From Nannochloris sp. 'desiccata' (Eukaryota; Chlorophyta; Trebouxiophyceae; Chlorellales; Chlorellaceae): DNA of 64,000 nucleotides. The notes below the pieces were generated by a model that was given only the letters and a program-made list of their open reading frames with translations, was not told the origin of the DNA and made no database searches. Below, piece after piece: positions 11,277 to 20,788 of the stretch (position 1 is the stretch's first letter; every line of letters starts with the position of its first letter). Position numbers and translations under genes: made by a program. The stretch covers positions 930,001 through 994,000 of the forward strand of contig JAGTXX020000015.1 in assembly GCA_019044685.2 (NCBI GenBank). Direction: 5' to 3'.

Positions 11277-12869
11277 TCAGATTTCACAAAAGATGCTTTC
11301 AGCCAGCAAGGACGATGCCCCTATATTTCCAATAACTAATTGCCTCAACAACTGCCACCCTGCATCATCATCTGCACTTAATAATGCGACAACAGCTTCC
11401 CATTCTTCTTCATCTTCCACATATTGTCTATATCTATCAAAATCCCATTCAAATACTTCGCCTAAAATTCTTTGGACAGATTCTGCCGATGTGAAATCTG
11501 AGGGTCCGGAATTCGATAATGCGCCCAATATACATTCAAAAAGAACCACTGCAAGCTGTCTACGGTCTGCTTTTTGACCTAAAGATAACGGAGAATCGTC
11601 TGCCTCCAATGGAATGGGAATAGGAGCAGGATACAGAGAGGATCGAGTACCTGAACCACCGCCGCTGCCTCTAAGAAAACGGGGAACTATAATTCTTCTT
11701 GCAAAGCCAAAATTGTCAATTTTTACCACCACGCGTAGCCAATCTGAGTCATTAAACGTAGAAATAAGCAAAGATCCAGAGCCTATTGCTCCATGAATCA
11801 CTCCTCGATCGTGAACATACCCCACAGCATTTAAAGCTCCAGCGGTGATTGCTTTTAACATTTTTGTTCGATCCCGCTGCGCTGCGGAGTTGCCTCCAAA
11901 GAGCCTGCCTAATCCAAATCCACTAATTTGCTGTGTGGAAGGGTACATTGTTAATGGAGCCATCCCTTCCCACTTTTGGACTATCCAAATCGTATCTGCT
12001 GACGGGGACATCCTGATTGACGGATCTGCCAAAACCGCTCTTTCTGAAGGACCAGCTAGAAAATACCCTAGTAATTCAACGACAGGCGGTCTTGAACTGA
12101 GTGCTGACGATGCAGCACGCCATTTTGCGTCGATTTCAGGCATCCCGCAAAGATGTTTTAATATTTGAAGTTCATTGCAGGCCACCGCTCGAGCGCCTGG
12201 TAAGTACTCCTTCATTAGTGTAATAACCGGGTCTTGAAACGGCATTCCACTGAAATAACTAGCAGTATAAGCGATTACAGCTGCTCGTGCGGTTCGTTGG
12301 CCAGTGGTTGAAGGAAAAGGGCTATCGTCCGCCGGGGCCTCTACTTGTTGGACGCTTATTTGCCCTAGTTCTGACAGCAATTCAAATTCTGAAGCGCTAA
12401 AGCCTCCATCACCGACTTCAGACAATACATCAGCTTCCTGGGCTTTGGTTTCTAGCCCAAATGGGGATACAAAATCATCATCATCGTCCTCTTGATTTTT
12501 CGAAGACGACGACGGTGTGGGAAGGCCATTTGGGTCATTGCCACTGCTGGTGCTAAACGAGAAAGCATCGTCTAGAGGATTCGTTTGGTCGTCTTCATCG
12601 CCGCTAGATTGAATAATTCGATTTGCTTCGCTCTGTAGGCGAGCAGCTTCTGCAGCAAGACGAGCTGCGAGTGCATTTATATCAACAGGTTGGTTGCTGT
12701 CAATGTCGTCGTCGGGAAATTCATCTCTGTCTGTGGCAAGCGTACGCCATTTCTTGTCTTGTGTAATTCTCCTAGCCCTGTGTTCTGGCTGTAAGGGTTT
12801 TGTTTGACTGGATTTGAGGGAATGAGGCCAGTAATTGGCTTTGGATACTAGCAGTGTTTTTAAAATCAT
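11277..12869 (-). CDS. Protein kinase-like protein with degenerate catalytic motifs, probable plastid targeting
   Basis: A single-exon gene of 530 residues. The N-terminus is rich in Lys, Ser and Arg and low in acid, compatible with a transit peptide, followed by an acidic low-complexity region to about residue 180. A kinase-like fold follows: VVELLGYFLAGPSERAVL, WIVQKWEGMAPLTMYP (hinge region), a helix ending in VGYVHDRGVIHGAIGSGSLLIS, then VVVKIDNFGFARR. In active kinases the catalytic loop reads HRDxxxxN; here it is HGAIGSGS, without the catalytic Asp and the metal-binding Asn. The DFG position reads DNFG. It is therefore probably a pseudokinase, similar in style to uncharacterised kinase-like proteins of plant plastids. 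No substrate or partner can be inferred. Kinase family membership is fairly secure, localisation is not. Confidence 0.65.
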   Translation of the reverse strand: MILKTLLVSKANYWPHSLKSSQTKPLQPEHRARRITQDKKWRTLATDRDEFPDDDIDSNQPVDINALAARLAAEAARLQSEANRIIQSSGDEDDQTNPLDDAFSFSTSSGNDPNGLPTPSSSSKNQEDDDDDFVSPFGLETKAQEADVLSEVGDGGFSASEFELLSELGQISVQQVEAPADDSPFPSTTGQRTARAAVIAYTASYFSGMPFQDPVITLMKEYLPGARAVACNELQILKHLCGMPEIDAKWRAASSALSSRPPVVELLGYFLAGPSERAVLADPSIRMSPSADTIWIVQKWEGMAPLTMYPSTQQISGFGLGRLFGGNSAAQRDRTKMLKAITAGALNAVGYVHDRGVIHGAIGSGSLLISTFNDSDWLRVVVKIDNFGFARRIIVPRFLRGSGGGSGTRSSLYPAPIPIPLEADDSPLSLGQKADRRQLAVVLFECILGALSNSGPSDFTSAESVQRILGEVFEWDFDRYRQYVEDEEEWEAVVALLSADDDAGWQLLRQLVIGNIGASSLLAESIFCEI

Positions 12870-13184
12870 GCCTGCATGTCAATAAAAGTAAATGTTTGCT
12901 CTCTTAGAGCTCAAGCCGCAATGCAGTTTAATTTTGTAATGTGAGATCAGCAATACAATTAGAAATATATGGATTTAATTGTCTGGTGAAGCTGGTGGGT
13001 ACCGAAACTAATAACTCTCAAAGTTTAAATTTCCGAAGTTTTGATTTTATCGATCGCCCATTATCTTTAATGGATCGCCCTGATTAGAGTCAGCTTGTCC
13101 ACGTATACTTTGCATTGAGGCAGGCCATCGATTTTTGGTGAAAAGAAAAGTTTTGAAGCTCAATTTTGTCCACCGCCAGGTTCG
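12870..13184. promoter_or_regulatory. Upstream region of the pseudokinase gene
   Basis: AT-rich spacer between the pseudokinase start and a short ORF on the other strand. I see no recognisable element. Confidence 0.35.
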
Positions 13185-13280
13185 ATGGCGGCGGCAGCTG
13201 TTTTCTTTAAAACAAAATTAAGCTTCATTCCCCACCTTCCTGCAGATGTGTCAATGGAGTCTGGATCAAGTCCACAGAAG
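13185..13280 (+). other. Possible orphan first exon
   Basis: An ATG opens 32 codons (MAAAAVFFKTKLSFIPHLP and onward, ending SSPQK) that stop exactly at a good donor, AAG|GTAAGG. The N-terminus resembles a targeting peptide. No matching downstream exon was found: the next kilobases hold a transposon and sequence of unclear origin. In-frame read-through gives 61 codons before a stop. It may be the remnant of a gene interrupted at this site, or chance. Confidence 0.25.
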
Positions 13281-13519
13281 GTAAGGGAATGGAGGGGGGG
13301 GTCGCGCAGAAGCACAGACCGCTATCTGCCTCAATTAAAGCAAACTAAGCTTGTAGAGCAACGTTACTAGCTAAATGACTATTTTACTCAAAGGCAATGC
13401 TGGCTTCCAGCCTGCTTCTTTTTTGGGCTTTCCAGCTTAGGGCCTGCCAGAGCCTGAGAAACAAATTTTCAGACCCTGAGAAACAGGAGAAACATGGAGA
13501 AACTTTTTGCTGATAAGCC

Positions 13520-13527
13520 CCAAAGAG
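13520..13527. repeat. Left target-site duplication of hAT-like element
   Basis: CCAAAGAG, identical to the 8 bases directly after the right end of the element. An 8-bp duplication is the hallmark of hAT transposition. Confidence 0.85.
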
Positions 13528-14433
13528 CAGTGTTTCGTTTAGCCGGCATATATGCCGAACTTGCCGGAAATTGAGCCAAATTCGGCATTCCCAGGAGCTG
13601 CTGCTAGAAAAAATGCCGTGAAAATCATGCCGGAGCGGAGCTCCGGCCCGCCAGAATTAATTTGATTTTCGCCATTTTTACAGATCTAAATTGATAAAAA
13701 GTTCTTTGTAATAATAATAATAATGGTTACAGCGTTTTTGATTCTCCTACAGTGGTTAACATCTCTCAGAACCGCAAGGCGAAAGGCCGACCCCCCTCCA
13801 GAAGGCAAGTAAAATTTCTTTTGTAAATCATAAACAACAACGAGTAAAGGCAGTGGGCTACTTTGCTCCTTTTGATTTTGAAACAGCAACAGCAACAGCG
13901 ACAGCAACAGCGTCAGACAGGGGGGCACACCAACAGCAACAGCGACAGCAACAGCAACAGCAAGTAAAAGCAATTTAGAAGGCTAAAGCAGCCAGTACCA
14001 GCCTCAGCCTGGGCGGCGGAGCTGAGGGAGAGGCAACCCAGGGGGTCTTAGGGAGGAAGACTGGCCAGGTAGCTGGCACGGGCCGTGTAGAAGTCGAGCA
14101 GAAGGTCGGCGTAAGACACTTTTACTGTAGCAACTTTCCCTTTCTTTGAAGCGTTTATGGTCTGGAAAAGGGCTAAGCCCCGTCGTGGAACGACAATGTA
14201 GGTTGACTTATACTTGTTTTTTTTTTTTTCATGTAATTAAAGATTTCTCCCCGGTTTATCAACTGAGGACACCTCCGCAGCGCCCAGGAATAGTGTATAT
14301 CCCCAGGAAAGAGAAAATCCCGAGATATCCGCGTTTTGGGAAAATATGCCGGGGACAAAATGCCGAAAAAAGGCCTGGGACGAAAAAAATGCCGGAAAAA
14401 TATGCCGAGCCCAAATCCTTAAACGAAACACTG
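13528..14433. mobile_element. Non-autonomous hAT-like DNA transposon (906 bp)
   Basis: The element begins CAGTGTTTCGTTTA and ends with its exact reverse complement, giving 14-bp terminal inverted repeats. The CAGTG start is typical of the hAT superfamily. It is flanked by perfect 8-bp direct repeats. Both ends carry many ATGCCG/CGGCAT motifs in the first 130 bases or so, which resemble the subterminal transposase-binding repeats of hAT elements. The interior has no transposase frame; it includes a CAACAG-type minisatellite (about 13883-13973) and AAT repeats. It must have been moved in trans by a transposase elsewhere. The perfect target duplication and terminal repeats suggest it inserted fairly recently. 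Confidence 0.85.
13883..13973 (+). repeat. CAACAG/CGACAG minisatellite inside the hAT-like element
   Basis: Imperfect tandem repeats of CAACAG and CGACAG, interrupted by a G-rich stretch near 13919-13924. The minus strand reads as Ala/Val repeats, a repeat artefact and not a gene. Confidence 0.8.
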
Positions 14434-14441
14434 CCAAAGAG
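14434..14441. repeat. Right target-site duplication of hAT-like element
   Basis: CCAAAGAG, the partner of the copy at 13520-13527. Confidence 0.85.
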
Positions 14442-15828
14442 GCATCCGGATAAACTCTAGTAGTTAAAGATGCCACCCATGCTATGCTTTCAGCACTTCA
14501 AAAGACTGATTCTTTTTAAATGATCTTGACAACAGCGACTCCTTCAACCGGCGAGATCCTTCGTTGCTGCACCACTTCTCCCACCTTCTGATCATGCCGG
14601 CAACAGCCCACATATGTCAGCTTGAGCATCAGCCCCCTGCTGTAGACTGCTGTTTTCACCCTGCTGTTTTCACTGGTGTATCGAACAAGTGAAGGCACAT
14701 TGGAAGAGGGTACGCGATACTTTTTGCGTGGCCTATGGCAACAACAACAACAGCCCAGAGAGACAATCCAGCGACGTATTGAATGCTATCTTCAAACGCT
14801 GGGGTTTGACAAGATTACTCAAGGCAAAAAGATTCAAAATAACGGCCTTGGAAGGAAACCGAGTGGAAGCAGGGGGTACCTACCAACTCGCATTCCAAAA
14901 TCCATGGATGGAGCACTTGCTTACCACAGTCAACGCTGTCCATTTTCCCAATGTAACATAACCACCACCCAAATCTGCAGTTAGTTTGTATTAAATTTGA
15001 ACCCTTTGAGCCCGCACCTCGCTGCGGTGGCGCGCGCACGCCCGCAAGGCCCGTGCGGGCCCCTATCCATGATGCCATAGGCACCTGTGGCCGCTGCGCA
15101 CCCATCATCGGGCTCGCAGCGGGCCGCGCGCGCTCCGCTCATTCAGCAGAGCCCGCCGGCGGGGAGGTGGGCGGACAGGCTCACAAAGGCATATAAAGGG
15201 GTGCCGCGTCTATACATTCATATGGGCTTCATCCTGGTGGCTTCTCCTACGTATATAGCTGCCCGCGCAGCCAGCCTCTGTTGAATTTAGTATCGAAAAA
15301 AATGATCCAAATTGGCGATTCTGATCAACTGCAGCTTCATTGAGGGTCCCAAAATTTTGTTTCTCTGAGCAGGTTTTTTACCCCCCATTGTGCAGAGGAA
15401 TTAAATAATGCCTTTCCACAGTTTCTCTCACTAATTTATTTTTGTTTCTCAAGCCAGCAATAAAAAATTTATCTGGCAGCAGAATATATTCATATATTAA
15501 AGGCTGTAAAGAGAGAGAGAGAGATAGAAATTTATTACTTTTTGAAGATACACCTGAATCGGATTTTTTTTTAACACGAGGCTCGTGAAAAAAACCTCGG
15601 AGGTTTTTTTGGCTTAGCCGCATCTGCTGCAGTTTCAAACTGAGTTTTTAAAATTATCATCGAAGTTCAGAGGCTCTCATCGCCTAAACCTAAAGATCTG
15701 CGGCACCCCGACTTATTCAATCACTATTTGTATTCTGACAGAAAGAACTTAAATTAAGATTTGGCACGATATAGGTTGGAGACCTTGCAAAATTTGCACT
15801 CGAGTCAATTTGAATTACATATGATCCC
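14442..15828. other. Unassigned accessory stretch with a GC-rich island and hairpins
   Basis: No gene is recognised. An open frame at 14689-14961 includes VKAHWKRVRDTF at its upstream edge, which resembles the last helix of a MADF/Myb-type domain and may be a decayed transposon-derived fragment. From 15007 to about 15190 the base composition becomes markedly GC-rich, with GCCCGCA/TGCGGGC facing arms near 15040-15060. A TATAAA string lies at 15192-15197. GA repeats occur near 15510. Two adjacent hairpins lie at 15575-15587 and 15588-15610. Confidence 0.4.
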
Positions 15829-16731
15829 ATGACTCCAACCAAAAAGCGCAAGACAATCGAAGCCTATGACAATGCGCGTGGAGTGAATAACGCACCTAAA
15901 GCTGCTGCATTACTAGCGCAAGCCCCAGCGGCAGTGAGAGCGACAATCACTGTCCTTGCCACCTCTCCTGTGGCAGGGCCGGCGAGACCACACCAGCCAC
16001 CTCCTGAGCCTTCACCCTCTCCTGAACCTGAGGCAGCACCGGTAGCACCACCAGCAGCAGTACGTCCTTCTTCTGGAAAAAGTAAGCGTAAAAAACCTGC
16101 AAAACGTAAAACACTGACTACAAAAGGTAAACGAGCAGTCGTTCTTAATGTCCTTGCCACAGTTGAAGCAGAAAGAGCCGCCGCTGCTGCTGCCACTGCT
16201 GCTGTCACCACCACTACTGTAGAAACCGCACCTCCTGAAGAAGCAAAAAGAAATCTGGGTAAAGCATGGAGCAAAGAGGATCTCGCCAAACTTGCTAGAC
16301 TAGCCGAAGATAAAGATTTTCTTGTAGCAACCATCCCCGATCATCCTGACCCCAGGAGTAGCAATGGCGACCTCGATTGGGAATTAATTTCATCCCATTT
16401 CGGTAGACTTAGTAAAGGCGGCGTCGCTGTGAAACAGCAGTATTATGCCGTGGTTCGGTTAATGAAACAGGCACGTGGAGAGGGAAAGAAAGGGATGAAT
16501 TATGTGGATTTAGTAAAACAAGCATTGACAGAATTGTCGGAGAATAGGGGTACTGTGTATGAAATACACGCTGTTTTGAAGAAAAAGTATGCGAAACATC
16601 TAGATAAGTATAAGGTGAAGGGTCAGGTACGGTGGAAAAAGGCCGTAGGGGAGGTACTGAGGCAGGAGACTTCAGGTTTTGAGGCGGTGGAAAAGACAGA
16701 GAGCGGGAAAATAATTTGGAAGCTGAAATAA
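15829..16731 (+). CDS. Nuclear-type protein with SANT/Myb-like and winged-helix-like domains
   Basis: A single-exon frame of 300 residues, not recognised as a named gene. Residues 1-150 are low-complexity, Pro/Ala-rich, with basic clusters such as KSKRKKPAKRK that look like nuclear localisation signals. Residues 145-212 resemble a SANT/Myb-like domain: KAWSKEDLAKLARLAEDKDF, then LDWELISSHFGRLSKGG and a helix AVKQQYYAVVRLM. Residues 222-300 resemble a small winged helix (YVDLVKQALTELSENRGTVYEIHAVLKKKY, then the Trp-Lys pair and IIWKLK). It is probably a DNA- or chromatin-binding protein. In an overlapping upstream reading frame, ATG at 15821 encodes a three-codon ORF whose TGA overlaps the main start as ATGA, so translation may be set by reinitiation. 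It lies between two mobile-element zones; a transposon-derived origin is possible. Confidence 0.55.
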   Translation: MTPTKKRKTIEAYDNARGVNNAPKAAALLAQAPAAVRATITVLATSPVAGPARPHQPPPEPSPSPEPEAAPVAPPAAVRPSSGKSKRKKPAKRKTLTTKGKRAVVLNVLATVEAERAAAAAATAAVTTTTVETAPPEEAKRNLGKAWSKEDLAKLARLAEDKDFLVATIPDHPDPRSSNGDLDWELISSHFGRLSKGGVAVKQQYYAVVRLMKQARGEGKKGMNYVDLVKQALTELSENRGTVYEIHAVLKKKYAKHLDKYKVKGQVRWKKAVGEVLRQETSGFEAVEKTESGKIIWKLK

Positions 16732-16893
16732 TTATATGATAATTAAAGTTGATTTTCTGATAGGATGTATCTACTTATATCTATTGACATCTTGTAAGTG
16801 TTTGTGATAAGCTACGGGTTGAAGCTGTAGGAGTGGAGGGGATGCAACTTGTATTTTGTTTTTAGTCTGGAGGCCACGGCGGAGCGTGAGCCC

Positions 16894-16905
16894 AGGGCAT
16901 TATGA
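16894..16905. repeat. Left target-site duplication of LINE
   Basis: AGGGCATTATGA, identical to 20829-20840 on the other side of the retrotransposon. Confidence 0.8.
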
Positions 16906-19900
16906 GAGAGAGAGAGAATTACAGCCTTTAGCACAGAGAATGCGCTCTACTGCCAATCGCGATGAACGCAAAGACAGAGAAGGAAGTACAATCAGAAATA
17001 TAGAATCAAAGAAGGATATGTAACAGCAAAAATCAGGAGCACTATAGACCAAAAAAACACCGCCGCTGTCGATAAAATCACATCGTCGCCTTCGAATAAA
17101 CAGACATCAAAAATAAATTGATGCGAATAACTCCCTGGAGTCCTTAATCTCAAGGACGATAAAGTTCATCATCATTCCTAACACTACGGCCTCTGCGCCC
17201 TGAACCACGAGGGCGGCCACGAGGTCTGCCAGTAGGCTGATATGGTTGAGTCAGCCCACGGTTTTTCCGGCCTCGAGGCAGGCCTCGATATGGTCCAACA
17301 GGGGCGGTATAATGACGAACATTAGGGACTCCAGCGAGTAATTCCTCGGCACGGGCAAGGCCCATGCGTTGCTTGGATCTAGGGCTGGTGCGGGGCAAGA
17401 GATGGGGGCTTGATGAGGGCAACGGTATACTTGGAACAACCGCAGCAGAAACAGGAGTGCCCGCAGGGGCGGCTGCAGAGGTAGGGGCAGCTCCGCCCAT
17501 CACAAACGCGAGCCAGGCAAGGGGTTCCAGAGCACATTCCAGCCAAGGTAAACCATTAGGAGTACCACCCTGAAGGATAAGTATGTCCTTATGATATAAC
17601 TTGCCAAGTGTCTGGAGGTTCCCCTTGCCTCGGCTTCTCTGACCAGCAAGCTGGCCAAAGAGCGCTTGATAAGGGAGTCTGTCAGGGCCAAGTCTCACGA
17701 CATGACCCAGCCAGAGCATACGCAGCTGCCTAGTCCTAGTCTCTATAGATGGGAGCCCGGCTCGCTGTAAAACAACCTCATTACTTATGTGATCTTTCCA
17801 GGGTATCCTGAGAATACGTCGCAGCCACCGCTGCTGGAAGACCTCCAGGCGCTCAACGTCGTTCTGTGTTAAGGGCCATGACTCAGCTCCATGTAAGAGA
17901 ATGGTTAACACCAGGCTCTTATAGTAGATGAGTTTGGTTTTTAACCCAATGGCTTTACACTTCCAGAAATTGAGCAGGCGGTGAGCAGCACCGGTGGCGG
18001 CACCGATTCTCACAGTCAATTCTTTGTCTACTAAACAATCACTACTATACCAACAACCTAAATATTTAGACGCTGAGACAACTTCTATTGGAGACCCCCC
18101 GATAAGGATCTCAGGCAGGGACGGTGCTGCCAGTTGTTGAGACTCTCCGACAAGAGAATTTTGCAGGGACGGCGTTGCAGCGTCACCCCGGAAAACAATA
18201 ATTTTTGTTTTAGAGGTGCTGACTGTCATTCCCCAGCGTCTACAAATAGCCTCGAACTTGTTGAGATACTCAGTGAGATGCTCAACTGTTAATGCAAAAG
18301 CAATAACGTCATCAGCTAAAAGTAGGTGAACCAGGTGAGCACGGTCAGCATCAGCGGGAGCAGATGGGAAGCCACGCAAATTTTTTGAGTCACGCTTATA
18401 AAAGAGTTCAACGCCAACATCCGGGCCAAGTTCAGCTAGTGTTTGACGAGCAATAACATCCATGAAGAGATTCCAGAGAGGGTTAGACGCAGGACCACCT
18501 TGCTGAACCCCCCACGATGTGGAAAAGGGTTCAGACTTTTGACGTTTCCATTTAACTCTGGCGGAAGTGCCACTGTGCAGATCTATAGCAATATTGATAT
18601 ATGTCTCATCGTAGCCATAGCTGCGCATAATGGCGGCTATAACAGCACGATCCACCCGATCAAATGCTTTCTCAAGATCAACCAGAGTTGAATAAAGTGT
18701 CAGAGAGCGTTCTCGGCACTGGTCAAGGATACACTGTAAGGTGAATCGTTGATCGGTGCAGCTTCTTCCCATCCGGAAGCCAGCTTGTTCATCTAGAATA
18801 AGTTCTTCATTGTAGCAGAGCATTCGTCTAGCTAAGATGAGACTTTTTAGCTGGTAGAGTTTGCAACTAATTTGAATGCCACGGCGATTTTTTGCAAAGG
18901 CCACATCTCCTTTTTTTGGAAGCGAGATAAGGTCCATAACTTTCGATAGATCAGGGAGGGAGGATTGCCAGACCTTAGATATGATGCGGTATAATAACAG
19001 ATGTGCTTCAGGGGTTGCATACTTGAGCATTTCATTGCTAACTCCATTTGGGGCCAAAGCTTTCCTGTTCTTCAACTTCTTAATAGCTGCAACAATCTCT
19101 TCCAGGGTCAACGGGTGAGCTGGAATAAGAGTTGCATCGGAAGGTAAAGTAAGGCAAGCTTGAGGGTCAGTGCCAGTTCCCTCATTGAGTAAAGTGCTGT
19201 AGAAACCACCCAAGTGCCGGACCTGGTCCCCGGTAGATGTGAGCAGACCACCATCATCATCTTTAAGTGCAACGCTAGAGCTGCAGGTGCGGCGCCAGTT
19301 GCTTCCTCCCTTAGGTGCGAGTACATCCAGAAGACGATATGCCTTACCCTGGTCGTGATGCTTGGCCGCGTCTTCGATATCCGCTCCCGTCTGCTGCCGC
19401 TCGATCGCACGGCAACAAGCAGCTTCCTTCTTGGTCGCCTTACTGAGAGCTTGGAGCGCTACTCTTCGCTGAGGACTTGATGGTGTCTCAAGTACTCGTT
19501 TCTTGTTAGCTACCAGTTCAAGAAGGAGGGGGGACGGGGGTGGTTGTTGTAGAAGACGTGATTCACAGATGGGCAAGATATCATTCGCTACCGCCAGTAG
19601 GACGTCACTCAACTGCTGATAGGTAGTACCACTGATATCCTCATCAGGAATACTAACCATATGGGCAATCTTGCTTCTTACTAACTCTTGGTAGCGGGTT
19701 CGCACTACTGGGTCACTCGCAAGTAGAGAGTGATCCCGCTTAGGTGCTTGGCTTCGTGGAGCCCTAAGCTTGAGTTTCAGTTTAGCAACCACCAGGTGAT
19801 GATCACTACGCGTGAAATTTGATATCCCATTTACTCCACGGTAGACCTTAACGTCATGCACGCTGCTCAAAAAAGAGCGACGGACAAGAATGAAATCGTT

Positions 19901-20788
19901 GTTATACAGAACATTCTCGGGATCTGCACCAGGGATCACGGTTGTGTTCACACCACGATATGAGTATTTGTGGATATCTTTATGGGGAAAGAAGGTATTG
20001 GCAATGCACATGCCAGCTGCAGCGCAGTCATCGAGGAACGCCTTGCCAGCAGCGTTTTGGTTACCTATCCCCTGAGTTCCCAAGGCACCGTGGAAATCAG
20101 GGGTGGTAGGGGAAGCAGAACCCACTAATGCGTTGGCATCGCCAAGTTCTAGGACAAAATGGTGGCGGCTTATAGATTTTCTAACCGAACTTAGCTGATC
20201 GCGAAAGGTCTTCCGGACCGACGCGGGACGGGAGCTGTGGGGGGCATAAAAGGCAATCACATCCAGAGTGAGATTGTTCAGTAGCGCAAAGGATACAACT
20301 AATATCCTGTCAGAGGCATAAGAGTGGGAAATAATACATCGAGCAGCATAGGGGCTACACATCAGGGCGACTCCTGCGTTCTGCCGACGTTCAGTGCTTG
20401 TTGGGCCTACCCAATATAAGGCTTCGCCATTTGGGCCACGTTCGTTTCCTTGTTCCGATTTTGCAGCCTCAGGGATGCATAATAAGTCCAATTGGCGTTC
20501 ATGGAGTGTCTGACGAGCCATTTCATAATTTTCTTGATTTTCAATTCCTGATCGCAAGTTCCAGGTTCCAATCAGCATACGCCGTTTGTAGCCTAGACGG
20601 CGACCTTTTCTGCCAGTAGGTCCATGGTTCATGGTTACCGGAGTCGAAGGGTTAGACATTGTGAGTGACCGGCCCACAGATGTCTCTCGCAAAAATGCGA
20701 GCTAGGTGGATTTCCGCCGCGGCCTAAGCCGGGTGGTGTATGTGCTTACTTAGGCTCTGGAGAGACTAAATAAAACCCCGGGGTCCAA

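Noticed and set aside
13177..13187. GGTTCGATGGC as a tRNA B box
   Set aside because: No matching A box or cloverleaf arms could be found around it.
13686..13973. Minus-strand ORF rich in Ala and Val repeats
   Set aside because: It is only the translation of the CAACAG minisatellite and AAT repeats inside the hAT-like element.
15498..16930. 12-bp inverted repeat TAAAGGCTGTAA near 15500 and 16930 around the SANT gene
   Set aside because: The adjoining GA tracts are not inverted with it, no target duplication is seen, and the right copy lies inside the LINE; probably chance.
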